Source: Breviolum minutum Mf 1.05b.01 (lineage: Eukaryota; Sar; Dinophyceae; Suessiales; Symbiodiniaceae). Taken from it: a DNA stretch of 64,000 nucleotides. The DNA is taken from the NCBI GenBank assembly GCA_000507305.1, contig DF239732.1:62001-126000 (forward strand), in the 5' to 3' direction. The position numbers and the translations under genes are program-made. This document shows, one piece after another, positions 1 to 8,447 of the stretch. The notes below the pieces were generated by a model. The model saw only the letters and a list, made by a program, of their open reading frames with translations. It had not been told where the DNA came from and made no database searches. How positions within the stretch are numbered: the stretch's first letter is position 1; the number at the start of each line of letters is the position of its first letter.

Positions 1-72
1 TTGGGCAGAAAGTTTTTTTCTAGATTTCTGGATGGTAATTCTCAATGAACATGTTTTTCTTTATTTTCACCC

Positions 73-283
73 TTGTACAAATTCGAAATGATCCACGAGT
101 TGACTTGGCGAAGAATCACACAAAAAATGGGTTGGGGTAAACATACCAACTATCTACAGATTTCTTTCCCCAACAAAACATCAAATGAGGTGACACGCCT
201 CAACAGTGGCCATCCTGGTGCGGAGGTGGTCCGGTGTGACCCGTTTCTTTTGGGGCACGGCATCTTTTCGGGTGCTATATTAG
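73..283 (+). CDS. candidate exon 1 of a plus-strand gene, product unknown
   Basis: An open frame of about 70 codons runs straight up to the first base of an A-family introner at 284. The encoded segment is mixed and non-repetitive, with motifs such as NEVTRLNSGHPGAEV and VRCDPFLLGHGIFSG. I recognise no domain. Two further open segments follow, each starting just after and ending just before an inverted-repeat element (about 399-578 and 691-909). I infer they are consecutive exons of one gene. The start codon is not visible and may lie outside the window. Chance open frame is the main alternative. Confidence 0.4.
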
Positions 284-381
284 CTGACTGGTGATTTCAA
301 ATATTTTATATGTTCATCCCTATTTGGGGTAGATTCCCATTTTGACTAATATTTTTCAGATGGGTTGAAACCACCAACTAG
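284..381 (+). repeat. family A introner copy A1
   Basis: Inverted ends ctgactggtgatttcaa and ttgaaaccaccaactag. The interior holds ttgactaatatttttcag, which resembles a branch point plus 3-prime splice site. Flanked on both sides by ttag, a 4-bp target-site duplication. Confidence 0.85.
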
Positions 382-398
382 TTAGGTGTAGGGAGGGT

Positions 399-578
399 AT
401 TTGTTTGATGTGAAAATAAAAATCCCTCCTTTGAATTACATCAACCGCACACAAACCATCAGTTGGTCTGGAAGGAATGCCTTCAGGTACTTCGACGGAA
501 AGTCCACCATGAATGTACACATGTATTTCCTATTGAATCAGCTTATTCTCGATAAATTCGTTTACCGGAGATACATCA
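399..578 (+). CDS. candidate exon 2, product unknown
   Basis: An open segment between introners A1 and F1, ending with a stop that falls inside the start of F1. The residues look protein-like (FDVKIKIPPLNYINRTQ, then RNAFRYFDGKSTMNVHMYFL). No known domain was recognised. Just upstream lies gggagggta, which matches the 3-prime end of the D family, so the intron between this and the previous exon may be a composite of A and D sequence. Intron boundaries cannot be fixed without transcript data. Confidence 0.4.
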
Positions 579-666
579 GCTGATGGTAAATTGGTGCTTT
601 GGATTATTACTTAGGGATACCCTAGAAATCCCAAACCACCGTGCACCAAACCACCAATTTATGAGT
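576..666 (+). repeat. family F introner copy F1
   Basis: Inverted ends gatggtaaattggtg and caccaatttatgag, with a central ggattcc-like palindrome and a second internal copy of the caaaccacc motif. Confidence 0.65.
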
Positions 667-690
667 TGTTCCTAAAAATTCCATTTTTTT

Positions 691-909
691 GTGCCAACTG
701 AAATCCCCACATTACCGGAGATAAAGCCAACACAACTATCGTTTCAACAAATCATCAACAACTTTCACCATAACATTGGATCCATTTCATGCCATCTGCC
801 TTTAAGAAACCTGACAGGAAGGATTGATCTTCAGTATTCCTGTACGTTTGGGCACTGGAAACCGGCCTCCCTTTTTACCAGGCAGGCCCTCTGGTTGAGG
901 GATCACTGA
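691..909 (+). CDS. candidate exon 3, product unknown
   Basis: About 72 codons open from just after introner F1 to a TGA. The segment is rich in T, L, I and H with no low-complexity run (PEIKPTQLSFQQIINNF, TGRIDLQYSCTFGHW). If the two preceding exons are real, this would be the C-terminal exon of the same gene. No domain is recognised, and the true acceptor site is unknown. Confidence 0.35.
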   Translation: MPTEIPTLPEIKPTQLSFQQIINNFHHNIGSISCHLPLRNLTGRIDLQYSCTFGHWKPASLFTRQALWLRDH

Positions 910-967
910 GAGATGTCACTGTTGTAAGTTGGTAGATCAATGGTGCTCGCGGCTGTTTCAGCTATAG

Positions 968-1315
968 GTGGTGGGGTTTGAAAGATTTGGTTTTTCATGT
1001 TTTTTCACCCTGAAATTTGAGGGAAATGTTGGTGAAGATGAAGCATTTGCTGTGGACAAATGCGCTGAGCCGTTCAAGGGATGGCAAGGTTCATGGGGTT
1101 TCATTCCTACCACTGACCAGATGGTTCCATGTTTCCCCAAGAGAAGTTTGTTTAGGGAATCTAACTTCAAGCGTTTCAAGAGAAGTTTGTTGTTTTTCCT
1201 GTCATTATTTAATGGGAATTCTCTTGATAAGATCAAAAAAAGACCTGAATTGCATCAAATCAAAAAACACCATGGGTCGTTCGTGCACGTTTCCCGGATG
1301 TTGGAGGAGCTTTAA
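968..1315 (+). CDS. candidate coding segment, product unknown
   Basis: A 115-codon plus-strand open frame without an ATG start, so if real it is an internal or terminal exon. It is charged and hydrophilic (GNVGEDEAFAVDKCAEPF, NGNSLDKIKKRPELHQIKK) and ends HVSRMLEEL then stop. A second frame is open at 1318-1450 and ends at gtgtaagatggg, a plausible GT donor at the start of the next L element. The two could be joined by splicing. Function unknown. Confidence 0.3.
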   Translation: MVGFERFGFSCFFTLKFEGNVGEDEAFAVDKCAEPFKGWQGSWGFIPTTDQMVPCFPKRSLFRESNFKRFKRSLLFFLSLFNGNSLDKIKKRPELHQIKKHHGSFVHVSRMLEEL

Positions 1316-1454
1316 AGCGCACCTTCTCCCAACTTTTTCTCTCAACCTCCTGGCCTTTCTGTCTTCCAATGTATTTGAAAAGTTGGAAGATGTTGTTTAT
1401 TTTCATGGCCGGAAACCCACAAAAAAGATATATATATATATCCAGTTGGTGTAA

Positions 1455-1573
1455 GATGGGCCCCTACCGGGTTATGATGAGGCCCCAATAAGCCTATAAG
1501 CACAGTTACCCCATTCATGTTTAAGCCCATGGCTATGAGGGGCCCCATTTCACTTCAGTTATGGGCCTGGGCC
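1455..1573 (+). repeat. family L element L1
   Basis: Begins gatgggcccctac and ends atgggcctgggcc, with an internal ggcccc / ggggcc palindrome. It resembles the elements at 8448, 48084 and 57484. The left edge reads gtgtaag, a possible splice donor. Confidence 0.55.
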
Positions 1574-1745
1574 AGGCAATGGTGGATGGAACAAACCCAA
1601 CTTGGCTAAGAGCAAGGAGGAATTACTTGCTACAGAGGTCCTGATGTGGCTGGTGTTTTTCAGAGATTCAGGGGCCATTACCCATGTGCGGTGGGAATCA
1701 AACAATACAGATTTTGATGATAATTTTGACGGAAGTCCTGTTTGA
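1574..1745 (+). CDS. candidate exon, product unknown
   Basis: The frame is open from the end of the L1 element to a TGA. It encodes an acidic, non-repetitive segment (NKPNLAKSKEELLATEV, SGAITHVRWESNNTDFDDN). Its position directly after an introner end is the main support. A 128-codon minus-strand frame covers the same bases and is treated as a shadow, because neighbouring candidate exons and all A-family introners point to plus-strand transcription. No domain recognised. Confidence 0.4.
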
Positions 1746-1992
1746 TAATGCATAGTTTGATGTTGGGTTGGGTTGATTATACAATGACAATGTCCAAGAA
1801 AGATTTTCTTGTGGGAAATTGTTAATTCGGAATGACGGAAGGGAAGATTTGTGTTTGCCAATTTGGACTTCGCACATATTTTTGCAAGTGAATACGATCT
1901 TTTAATTCTTGTTCCCATGGGGAAATGATCCACTTTGACTTGCACAAATATTTGTTCAACTGGGATAAGCTAAATAATGAAAAACAACCAAC
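1746..1992 (+). other. intergenic or intronic DNA with an old family A remnant
   Basis: Contains a degraded A-like interior (aaatgatccactttgacttgcacaaatatttg split over 1923-1956) without clear terminal repeats, and a 25-codon frame at 1748-1825. Nothing firmer is visible. Confidence 0.3.
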
Positions 1993-2079
1993 TACCCCCG
2001 AAAACTAGCATGGCAACGGAAAAAGGTGACATCCGCAAATGGTTGTTCTTCCATTGTCATCTAATTTTTCCGGGGCGTA
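1993..2079 (+). repeat. family D introner copy
   Basis: Imperfect inverted ends tacccccgaaaactagcatgg and tcatctaatttttccggggcgta. Confidence 0.6.
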
Positions 2080-2183
2080 GATGAGCATGAGTAGGACAAG
2101 CAATTCTAAAGGGGTGGCCATTTTCCATTCACACCATGTGCCAAGTTCGTGCTAAAAACCATCTAAAAACCTCGCTGAAACTA

Positions 2184-2331
2184 CCCCCGAAAGTTTGTCA
2201 CCTGAAAATAGGCCCCGGAAACCCCAAAAGGAAAGGATCGTCTTCCTTTGCCACCATCTTTCAAACTCAAACAGGCCAACCTGAGCACTGACCAAAAAGC
2301 AACCCTGCTTTTGTATGCTGTTTTCGGGGGG
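2184..2331 (+). repeat. degenerate family D element
   Basis: Left end tacccccgaaag, interior aaaaggaaaggatcgtcttcc typical of reverse-oriented D copies, and right end ttttcgggggg. The termini are poorly preserved. Confidence 0.4.
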
Positions 2332-3121
2332 GATGATGCATACTACCCAGATATATCATTTCATAAGAAATAACAATCCCGCAACCTTAACCAACGAGAT
2401 GGTGGATTTTGTTTCCACTGTGAAACTTGAACAAACTTGATTTCCCCAAGAAAAAATGTTTTGGGTAGACCAACATGGCAAATTATAGCTGGAAAAATGC
2501 TGCCCTAAATTGCGAATTGGAAATGTCACATCTTCAGGGGGTCCATTTTCCATACCCCAATTCCAGCTTGGTGAGTTTACCAAGAGGGTATAATAATCAT
2601 AAATTGTTGACCTGTAGGTAGTTTGGCGGTTCAACTGATGGTGGGAAAGAATTGTTGAACTCTCCTAATTTCGGAATCCATTGCTCTTTGGTTCCAAGGA
2701 AAGGGGATCATGATATACATTTAGGTCTACCCCGCACCCAGTAACAGTGACTTTCCACTTCATCATTACGTTTCTAGTACGAACGAACTAAACCTGCATT
2801 TGCCGCGGTTGCTGGGTGCGGGGGTAGATCCAAACTCCACCCTCACAACTTCAGGATCTGCCTTGGGTTTGCTCCAGCATTCATCCTGGAGCCATTTTTT
2901 TGGGTGGGAGGAAAAGCCCCCCATCAGTTCGATCATGGAAGTTGGTTGGGTACCCTCTTTTCCCCCCCACAAAAATCATGGTGCTTAGTAATCTCTCAAA
3001 AAAAGGCTGGCTATTTTCTGGAGGGGGGAAACCTGGCTTTGACTGGAAGTTAAGCCCCAAGTTGCCTCTTTTTGGAGGAGCCTGGGATTTTTCATGTATT
3101 CATTTTCCTACTAAATGACCA
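2332..3121 (+). other. no gene recognised; two short open segments
   Basis: Short plus-strand frames lie at 2333-2440 (ends FVSTVKLEQT then stop) and 2800-2988 (LGAGVDPNSTLTTSGSALG). Either could be an exon, but nothing distinguishes them from chance. No inverted-repeat element was found here. Confidence 0.2.
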
Positions 3122-3179
3122 GAATCCTCAAAATCACAGGGTAGATGCATCCTGATCATCCCTGATCATCTTGGGGGGG
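3122..3179 (+). repeat. left copy of a flanking duplication around introner C1
   Basis: Shares atcctcaaaatcaca and the 30-bp block from catcctgatcatc to cttgggggg with 3331-3376, apart from an 11-bp difference. Confidence 0.8.
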
Positions 3180-3309
3180 TACTTGGAGGATCATCCCATT
3201 TAGTAAGTGGTTAAGAACTTGGACCATGGTTAATAGTCCTGTGGGGTTGTTCCCTTCTAAATGGCCTAAATGACTTGTAAATCACTTGCAAGTCCTGATC
3301 CTCCAAGTA
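3180..3309 (+). repeat. family C introner copy C1
   Basis: Inverted ends tacttggaggatcatccca and ctgatcctccaagta. The internal order is reversed relative to the copies at 24349, 37108, 58397 and 59355. Confidence 0.85.
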
Positions 3310-3330
3310 TAAAGCTTGAAAATCAGCCCC

Positions 3331-3376
3331 ATCCTCAAAATCACATCCTGATCATTCCTGATCATCTTGGGGGGTA
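3331..3376 (+). repeat. right copy of the flanking duplication around C1
   Basis: Direct repeat of 3122-3179. Together they bracket C1. Confidence 0.8.
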
Positions 3377-3488
3377 CACCCCTGAAAACCAATGGCTGGA
3401 ACCTGAGGTCATACCCAGTTGGTTCCAAGGAGAGTTCCTTGTACTACAAACCAGCAATTTTTGGAATTTAGCCATGTTAGTTGACTGA
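3377..3488 (+). CDS. weak candidate exon after C1
   Basis: A plus-strand frame is open from within C1 through to a TGA and encodes ENQWLEPEVIPSWFQGEF and QTSNFWNLAMLVD. The first part reads through introner sequence, so only the portion after the flanking duplication is a possible exon. No domain recognised. Confidence 0.25.
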
Positions 3489-3704
3489 GGGGATTGTTCC
3501 CATTCCAGAGATTCCAAATAGCTTTGGGATCACCAAAACAAATTGGGGGGTATAAAATCCCTTCCCAACCACTGAACCACTAAACCACGTCCAAGTCCTG
3601 GGATCACCATCCAAGTACCCTTAACTTCCCCCATCGTCTTTGGAGGCAAAGACTGATTTGCAAGTCTGTTGGGGCTCTCTTCCTGATACTTATCACCTAC
3701 GCGC

Positions 3705-4045
3705 CAGGGAGCCCCAGAGGAGACACGGCCCAAGGTGAATCCGGAGCAGTTCCGTTTCTTGGTCCTTGTGGTGGACAGCATCCTTGTGGAGGTGGGGCTG
3801 CGTGCGCCAGAGGCTTCTGTCCGCGATGCCAGCGGCGAGGGCCTCACGGCACTGGCAAGTCGCACGTGCTGAAGTTCGTGGGAGAGCTCTGTGAGATGAT
3901 CGTTTACCAGAAGTGGCTTGGATTGGCAGTTGGTCGCATTCCAGGCCGCCAACGCTACCGACTTGAGTGGAGAGACCATTCACCATGCGTTGATGCTTCA
4001 GCATCAACGATGATTTACATTCCTTCAGATTTGTTTCCACCAAAT
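3705..4045 (+). pseudogene. Pif1-like DNA helicase fragment, frameshifted
   Basis: Three consecutive pieces in different frames match the start of a Pif1/RecD-type superfamily 1 helicase. First comes VNPEQFRFLVLVVDSI, the usual N-P-E-Q-x-x-F lead-in. Next is the Walker A P-loop GTGKSHVLKFVGEL (about 3848-3890). Last is DWQLVAFQAANATDLSGET followed by IHHALML, matching the hel-Ia region where family members read like FQAVxAxxLxGDTIHHAL. These are the expected order and spacing, but two frame changes separate them and the later helicase motifs are absent. Such helicases are abundant in dinoflagellate genomes and in Helitrons. I read this as a decayed or mis-sequenced fragment. Family confidence is good; gene integrity is not. 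Confidence 0.75.
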
Positions 4046-4163
4046 CTTCCGGATCTTGAGAAATGAAAGACCAATTTGGACCATATTTGGTGGCGTGAGG
4101 AGTGCCACCAACAGGTGGTTGACAGTTTCCCTGCCAAAAAAAGGCCCATGATTTCATGAAAAC

Positions 4164-4232
4164 CATTTCACCCCTAATTACCTGGAGCAATGGTCCAATT
4201 TGCCTAATATGTGGGTTGAAACCACCAACTAG
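4164..4232 (+). repeat. family A introner remnant A2
   Basis: The left terminal repeat is lost. Retains tttcacccctaattacctgg, the interior, and the full right end gttgaaaccaccaactag. Confidence 0.6.
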
Positions 4233-4385
4233 ATTAGTTTCCCTTAATAACCATGAGTTTCCCTGAATAAGGCCGAAAATTAAACCCTTATTTCTGGCGG
4301 GGGACCCTGTTGGGAGGGGCGCAATGATATTCTGTGATGCATCACCATGAAACCACCACTTGGAGTTGTTTGTTTTGGTGTTTTT

Positions 4386-4500
4386 TGACGGATTCTACCA
4401 TGGTAAAACACCATCAAAACTACTATTTGGGAGAATATGTTTGGTACTTTTTCCAAGTATCCAACAGTCGCAATCCAAGTTTGGGATATATATTGTTTGG
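4386..4500 (+). repeat. family M dispersed repeat
   Basis: Contains ctaccatggtaaaacaccat, then atttgggagaatatgtttgg, then ccaagtatccaacagtcgca. The same order recurs at 12165, 21990, 28476, 31430 and 41235. Confidence 0.7.
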
Positions 4501-4715
4501 GCACAAAGATCGCTTGTTCTCACCCTAAAATTGGCAATGAAAATCCTTGATGCTGGGACATTGTGAAATATGAGGTCAGATTTGCATGGCCATGTAAAAC
4601 CTCCTCCCAAGATGTTTTGTTTCGGGCTTTTTCGGTCGCCTAAAAACTGAAAAGTTCTCCGATTTGCCGCTGGCATCCTAGGTTTGCCAGTTTTTTGCCC
4701 CAAATATATGTATTA

Positions 4716-4837
4716 CTAGGTGGTGGTTTCAAACACGATTTTTTTGTTCATCCCCTATATTGGGGAAAATTCGCTCCAATTTGACGAGCATAGCAAATTT
4801 TTCAGATGGGTTGGTTCGGAAACCAACCACCAACTAG
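4716..4837 (+). repeat. family A introner copy A3
   Basis: Ends ctaggtggtggtttcaaa and ggttggttcggaaaccaaccaccaactag (split). Interior atttgacgagcat..aaatttttcag is a diverged branch-point and acceptor block. Confidence 0.8.
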
Positions 4838-4994
4838 TCATACGTGATTGTTCTTGTTGAGGCCTGCTGGTTTGGGTTTCAAGTTGTTCACAAAAATTGA
4901 GCAGCAGTAATCCCTGTTACCTTGGATTTGTCATCAGTATAAGATTACGAATTCCCCAAAATTTCAAGGGCCCCAAAACACCAAACAATCATTG
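4838..4994 (+). other. possible exon between introners A3 and A4
   Basis: The 157-bp segment between two A copies is partly open in two frames (SYVIVLVEACWFGFQVVHKN then stop; and NPCYLGFVISIRLRIPQNF). The frame cannot be decided. Confidence 0.25.
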
Positions 4995-5097
4995 CTAGGT
5001 GGTGGTTTCAAATATTTCTTATTTTCACACCTCTTTGGGGGAAGATTCCCATGTTGACTAATTAATATTTTTCAAAGGGGTTGAAACCACCAACCAG
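4995..5097 (+). repeat. family A introner copy A4
   Basis: Ends ctaggtggtggtttcaaa and ttgaaaccaccaaccag, interior ttgactaattaatatttttc. Flanked by attg on both sides. Confidence 0.85.
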
Positions 5098-5098
5098 A

Positions 5099-5242
5099 TT
5101 GGCTTGGATTCTTTTTTTAGGACAATTTGCTCCTTCCTACTCGGTGCATTTCAAAAATCTTGTTGTTAGAACTTGTCTACAAAATATGTTCGAAGTTGCC
5201 CGCGAATCTAACACATGGGACTGGTATGTTTATAGTTTATAG
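5099..5242 (+). CDS. candidate exon directly after introner A4
   Basis: The frame opens in the base next to A4 and runs 47 codons to TAG. It encodes a mixed segment (GQFAPSYSVHFKNLVVRT, then QNMFEVARESNTWDWYVYS). Contact with the introner end supports an exon. No domain recognised. A second overlapping frame, 5127-5330, is longer but reads less like protein. Confidence 0.35.
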   Translation: MAWILFLGQFAPSYSVHFKNLVVRTCLQNMFEVARESNTWDWYVYSL

Positions 5243-5407
5243 TATACATTTGCCATCAAAATCTGTCACTGTTCATGAATCGGGATTTATATACCATACA
5301 TCCCCCTGGATTTTATGGATGGTTAAGTAATACAATGTCACCAACATGTTCAGGTACCTAGCGGTAAAGTACCTCCAGATTAGGTACCTGAAACTTTTGG
5401 TGACAAC

Positions 5408-5531
5408 CTGGATGTCGCAGGAAGTTAGTAACTAGTTACTAAGTGGGGTATAACCCCAATATACTTCATTTATGAATAGGTTATAAGCCATTTCTTAACC
5501 ATTGATCCTAACTTCCAACAGGACATCCAAG
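5408..5531 (+). repeat. family B introner copy B1
   Basis: Ends ctggatgtcgcaggaagtta and taacttccaacaggacatccaag, central palindrome ggggtataaccccaatat. Confidence 0.8.
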
Positions 5532-5767
5532 AATGGTACCCAAGTTCCGTCCGAAACGCCCGAAACCCCCCCGAGGCCGGACGCGTCAGTTTCGTGACGC
5601 CCGACAAAATGCCTCTGGCGAGTCTTCACCTGACTTCCATTGAAGGCGCGATTGCTGCAACAAACCTGGAGATTTCCGTGCTAAGGAACCACCAAAATGC
5701 AAAATTCTGGCTGAAACGGGGGGAATCGTTGTGTAAAACAGCACTCTGTTTTTGTTTTTTTTGGTGA
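5531..5767 (+). CDS. candidate exon directly after introner B1
   Basis: The frame opens immediately at the end of B1 and continues about 78 codons to TGA. The peptide is well mixed (NPPEAGRVSFVTPDKMPLAS, then LHLTSIEGAIAATNLEISVL, then RNHQNAKFWLKRGESLCKT). A second frame from an ATG at 5533 encodes a short basic peptide (VPKFRPKRPKPPRGRTRQF). The longer frame is preferred. No domain recognised. The abrupt onset at the introner edge is the best argument for an exon. Confidence 0.45.
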   Translation, partial: EWYPSSVRNARNPPEAGRVSFVTPDKMPLASLHLTSIEGAIAATNLEISVLRNHQNAKFWLKRGESLCKTALCFCFFW

Positions 5768-5875
5768 AATTTCTGAAGTTGTGATTTTTGATGGCAGAAA
5801 AAAGGAACCTCAATGATGTGTTTGAAAATTCTTCACCACAATAATCCATCCAACCCCACATCCCCCCACCACCAC

Positions 5876-6034
5876 CAACTGACTATCTGCCCAGGCGGTC
5901 GTTCCTCACCTCTGCTGCTGCAGTTCACTACCAACTCCCTGGGTGCTGCAAAACGCTACGGCCTCGCCGAAGGTTCCATGCGTTTGAGGCCTGGCCTGGG
6001 CCATGGTCAGGAGCAACCAAAATCCACTTCTTAA
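5876..6034 (+). CDS. candidate coding segment, product unknown
   Basis: A GC-richer stretch, open on the plus strand to TAA, encoding TICPGGRSSPLLLQFTTNSL and GAAKRYGLAEGSMRLRPGLG. The minus strand is also open here (5906-6142), so the strand rests on context. No domain recognised. Confidence 0.3.
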   Translation, partial: QLTICPGGRSSPLLLQFTTNSLGAAKRYGLAEGSMRLRPGLGHGQEQPKSTS

Positions 6035-6335
6035 GAGGTTGGCAGTTGTTAGTGGGTAAGGAAACAACCGGTGACACGAAGAAAAAACAATGAGATGGGA
6101 GGGGGACCGGGTTTGCAAACCCATCAATTCCGAAAAAAACAATCCTCTAGGGATGGGCTGTTGTATATTACTTCGATTTCATTACGACCAGGAGGGTAAA
6201 TTTGCACTGGTACCAGGTATTTTTGAAACCGGCCAGACAAATTGGATCGTTGCATGTGGGACTGGCAGTGATCGTGGACTTGAGGTTCATCAGCATCAGT
6301 TTCATCAGACCGCGAAGGCCCAACGTCGGGTAGTA

Positions 6336-6567
6336 AAGATGATCTGGAAGTGGCCTGGGAGGGTTTGCTTCACATTCGGAAGGTGCTACCACACGCATGA
6401 GCGCGGCCTCCACATATACCTCTACTACTGGTGCGACGACTGCTGGTACTTCGCGGAGAAAACTACGAAATTATCTAGGGAGTGATCAAGATTCCATGGC
6501 GCAGCGTCAGGAGTATGCACTCGAGGCTTTGAGAAAGGCTGGTTTGGATTATTCCAGCTGCAGTTAA
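6336..6567 (+). CDS. candidate Thr/Ser-rich coding segment and C-terminus
   Basis: An open frame of about 76 codons with a Thr/Ser/Ala-rich stretch (STYTSTTGATTAGTSRRK) followed by a charged C-terminus (YLGSDQDSMAQRQEYALEAL, then RKAGLDYSSCS and stop). A 131-codon frame covering 6090-6485 and a third frame containing SKDDLEVAWEGLLHIRKVL overlap it, so the true frame is uncertain or the stretch has an indel. No domain is assigned. It lies just upstream of a copia RNase H relic and may belong to the same mobile element. Confidence 0.3.
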
Positions 6568-6603
6568 CTGATCAAGTGACGCCAACTCGCGCAGGTCCTT
6601 TTG

Positions 6604-6960
6604 ACGTGCCAAATCGTTCAGGCCAGACTCAGCATTGGAGGGGACGAGGCAACAATTGCTGCCTTAGGGCAGCAAACCTGTTGGAGAGGCCCCTCGGCTT
6701 GGTTTTTCTCAGCGACGCAGTTGTGGTCGTCACTGACCCATCTAGATCATGTCCACTCTCGCCTAAAGAAAAAACATCTCGATCTGAAGGCCTTTCATCT
6801 CGTTCAGGAAGGCGTGATTAATAATGCAGTAAACTGACCTACTTCCAACCTCAACTGGATCACCAGTTCACCAACAGGCGAACCAATGTTTCAGAGTGGT
6901 TGCTTCATAGATTGAAGCAAGTTAGAAAGCTGGAGAGCGTGATCGTAGAAATCAAAAGCC
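6604..6960 (+). pseudogene. Ty1/copia-type RNase H relic
   Basis: The first frame encodes QARLSIGGDEATIAALGQQ, like the S-x-x-E-A-E-Y-x-A-L segment of copia RNase H, then HVHSRLKKKHLDLKAFHLVQ, like the diagnostic HSR-x-K-H-I-D-[VI]-[RK]-x-x-[HF] signature. After one frame change near 6826 it continues KLTYFQPQLDHQFTNRR, like the L-x-Y-x-P-x-x-Q-x-A-D-x-x-T-K tail with A-D and K replaced. Order and spacing fit the C-terminal end of a copia polyprotein. The frame break and altered tail make it non-functional. Long terminal repeats were not seen. Confidence 0.5.
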
Positions 6961-7391
6961 GATCCAGTCACACTTCTCGCTTAAACGCGAAGTTGATTTT
7001 CTGTGGGATCACCTCCAAGTATATCGTGTTGAAGAAGGGGAAGATCAAAAAGGCTTTATCATGCTTTATCTATCGAAACTTAGTTGAAACTCAATCTGTA
7101 AGGGAAAAAAAGCCAAACCCTAAAGTTCAAGGTGCTCCTGCAAAAGCGGAACCACCATTTGCTTACCCCAGGGAACTAACATATCCCACCTTGGGAAAAG
7201 GAAAATCATTTTCTGCTGTTTCTTTTTTTGGTGAACCCATTCGTTCAAAACCTTCTACAGAAACATCTCCGGGCAATCTAGAATTCCTAAACCTGAATGT
7301 TTGGGATTTTTTTGCGGGAAGCATTCTCTTACCCTCCTGGGAACTAACATATCTCATTCCAAGGCGTTTTTTGAAGATTTCTTTAAGGTGA
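6826..7391 (+). CDS. long plus-strand open frame continuing from the RNase H relic
   Basis: About 188 codons are open from a TAA near 6820. The first third reads as the copia RNase H tail, then a basic region (SEWLLHRLKQVRKLESVIVE). From about 7163 it runs through a D-type introner half (ccagggaactaacatatccc), so the C-terminal half is probably not protein. A second frame at 6936-7086 (SLKREVDFLWDHLQVYRVEE) competes. Best read as retroelement debris merging into introner sequence. Confidence 0.3.
7163..7360 (+). repeat. two same-orientation D-family half elements
   Basis: taccccagggaactaacatatccc at 7164 and taccctcctgggaactaac at 7331 are both left ends. Neither has its inverted partner nearby, unlike the complete copy at 42870. 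Confidence 0.5.
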
Positions 7392-7399
7392 TTTTTTTC

Positions 7400-7500
7400 T
7401 TCTGACCATGGTATATCACCATTAAACCACCATTTGGGGAACATGTCTTTTCAATGACTTTTCAACCACCTTAAGCAAATCTAAAAAGTCGAAAAATGTT
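7400..7500 (+). repeat. family M repeat, diverged
   Basis: Contains gaccatggtatatcaccatt, aaaccaccatttggggaaca and a ttaagcaaatctaaa tail shared with 8258-8350. Confidence 0.5.
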
Positions 7501-7540
7501 TAGCCGTTCGAGGGCGTTCATTCAAAAACTAGCTACTCAT

Positions 7541-7639
7541 AGGATCCATGGGCTTATGACATATGATTTACTATTTTTGACATGAATGTTTGATATTTAC
7601 GGTAAACCTAGGTAAACATACCGTCGTCCCATGGATCCT
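7541..7639 (+). repeat. small inverted-repeat element
   Basis: Perfect inverted ends aggatccatggg and cccatggatcct, about 75 bp apart. Not grouped with another family. Confidence 0.5.
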
Positions 7640-7879
7640 GCGGCCAAAGGTTCAGTAGTGCATAGCACTCGCTAACTGGTTCGATTTCTATGATAAACGT
7701 GGGTAAATGTACTGTTGCCTGATTGACCCTTTGGGCCCAGACCATTGGGAAAGGTTGATATCAAAAGTTTGGTGGTGTTTTGTTTTCATCGAGTTTGACG
7801 TGCGCATATGCGCTCTTAAAAGGGGAAACCCTTCAACTAGACAACTTTTGGGTAGACCTCCTTGGAAATCTCAGATCCT

Positions 7880-7980
7880 GAGACTTTTTGGGTGGGATTG
7901 GTTATGGTACAAACATTTGGGTGGAATATTTTTGTATTCCAAACATCCAACAAGCAAATCCAAATTTGGTAAACGTTCCT
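7880..7980 (+). repeat. family M repeat, diverged
   Basis: Carries ggttatggtacaaacatttggg and aaacatccaacaagcaaatcc. Confidence 0.4.
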
Positions 7981-8257
7981 GAATTTCATGTTGCCTCCCT
8001 TTCACCCGCAAAAGCTAAAACCTTGCCAGGATACGTCAGGGATACTCAAGGGATTGAGGGGATGGTCGGATGGGCGATTTCCCACCTCCCATCGTTGGAA
8101 CCTAGGAGGAATGTTTTGGTGGGCAAAAAACATATCTAGGCTGTGATGTTGGGGGAGCGGTGATCTATATATTCCTATTGGGGAGCTAAAGAGCCAGAGA
8201 ATTTTCCAAATCACATGGTAGATATTGACGTGAACCCAAATGTTTTTGTTTGTGTTA

Positions 8258-8350
8258 AGGTGATGTTTTATGGATTCTACCACAGTAAATCACCATGAAA
8301 CCCACCAATTGGTGATTTTTTCATGTTTATCCAACCACCTTCAGCAAATC
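8258..8350 (+). repeat. family M repeat
   Basis: Carries attctaccacagtaaatcac and ccaaccaccttcagcaaatc. Confidence 0.5.
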
Positions 8351-8447
8351 TAAGGAGACAAAAATTTGAAATGATGGTGAATTGTTTGAGGGTTGTTTTT
8401 TGACTTGAAACTTTGGGGGTGCAAAAGTTCACCCCAAAAAAAATGTG

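Noticed and set aside
1559-1945. 128-codon minus-strand open frame
   Set aside because: Covers an L-element edge, a convincing plus exon and an old A remnant.
6310-6410. SKDDLEVAWEGLLHIRKVL, similar to the SHNi-TPR motif of NASP-type histone chaperones
   Set aside because: Only one short motif in a competing frame. No following TPR-like helices.
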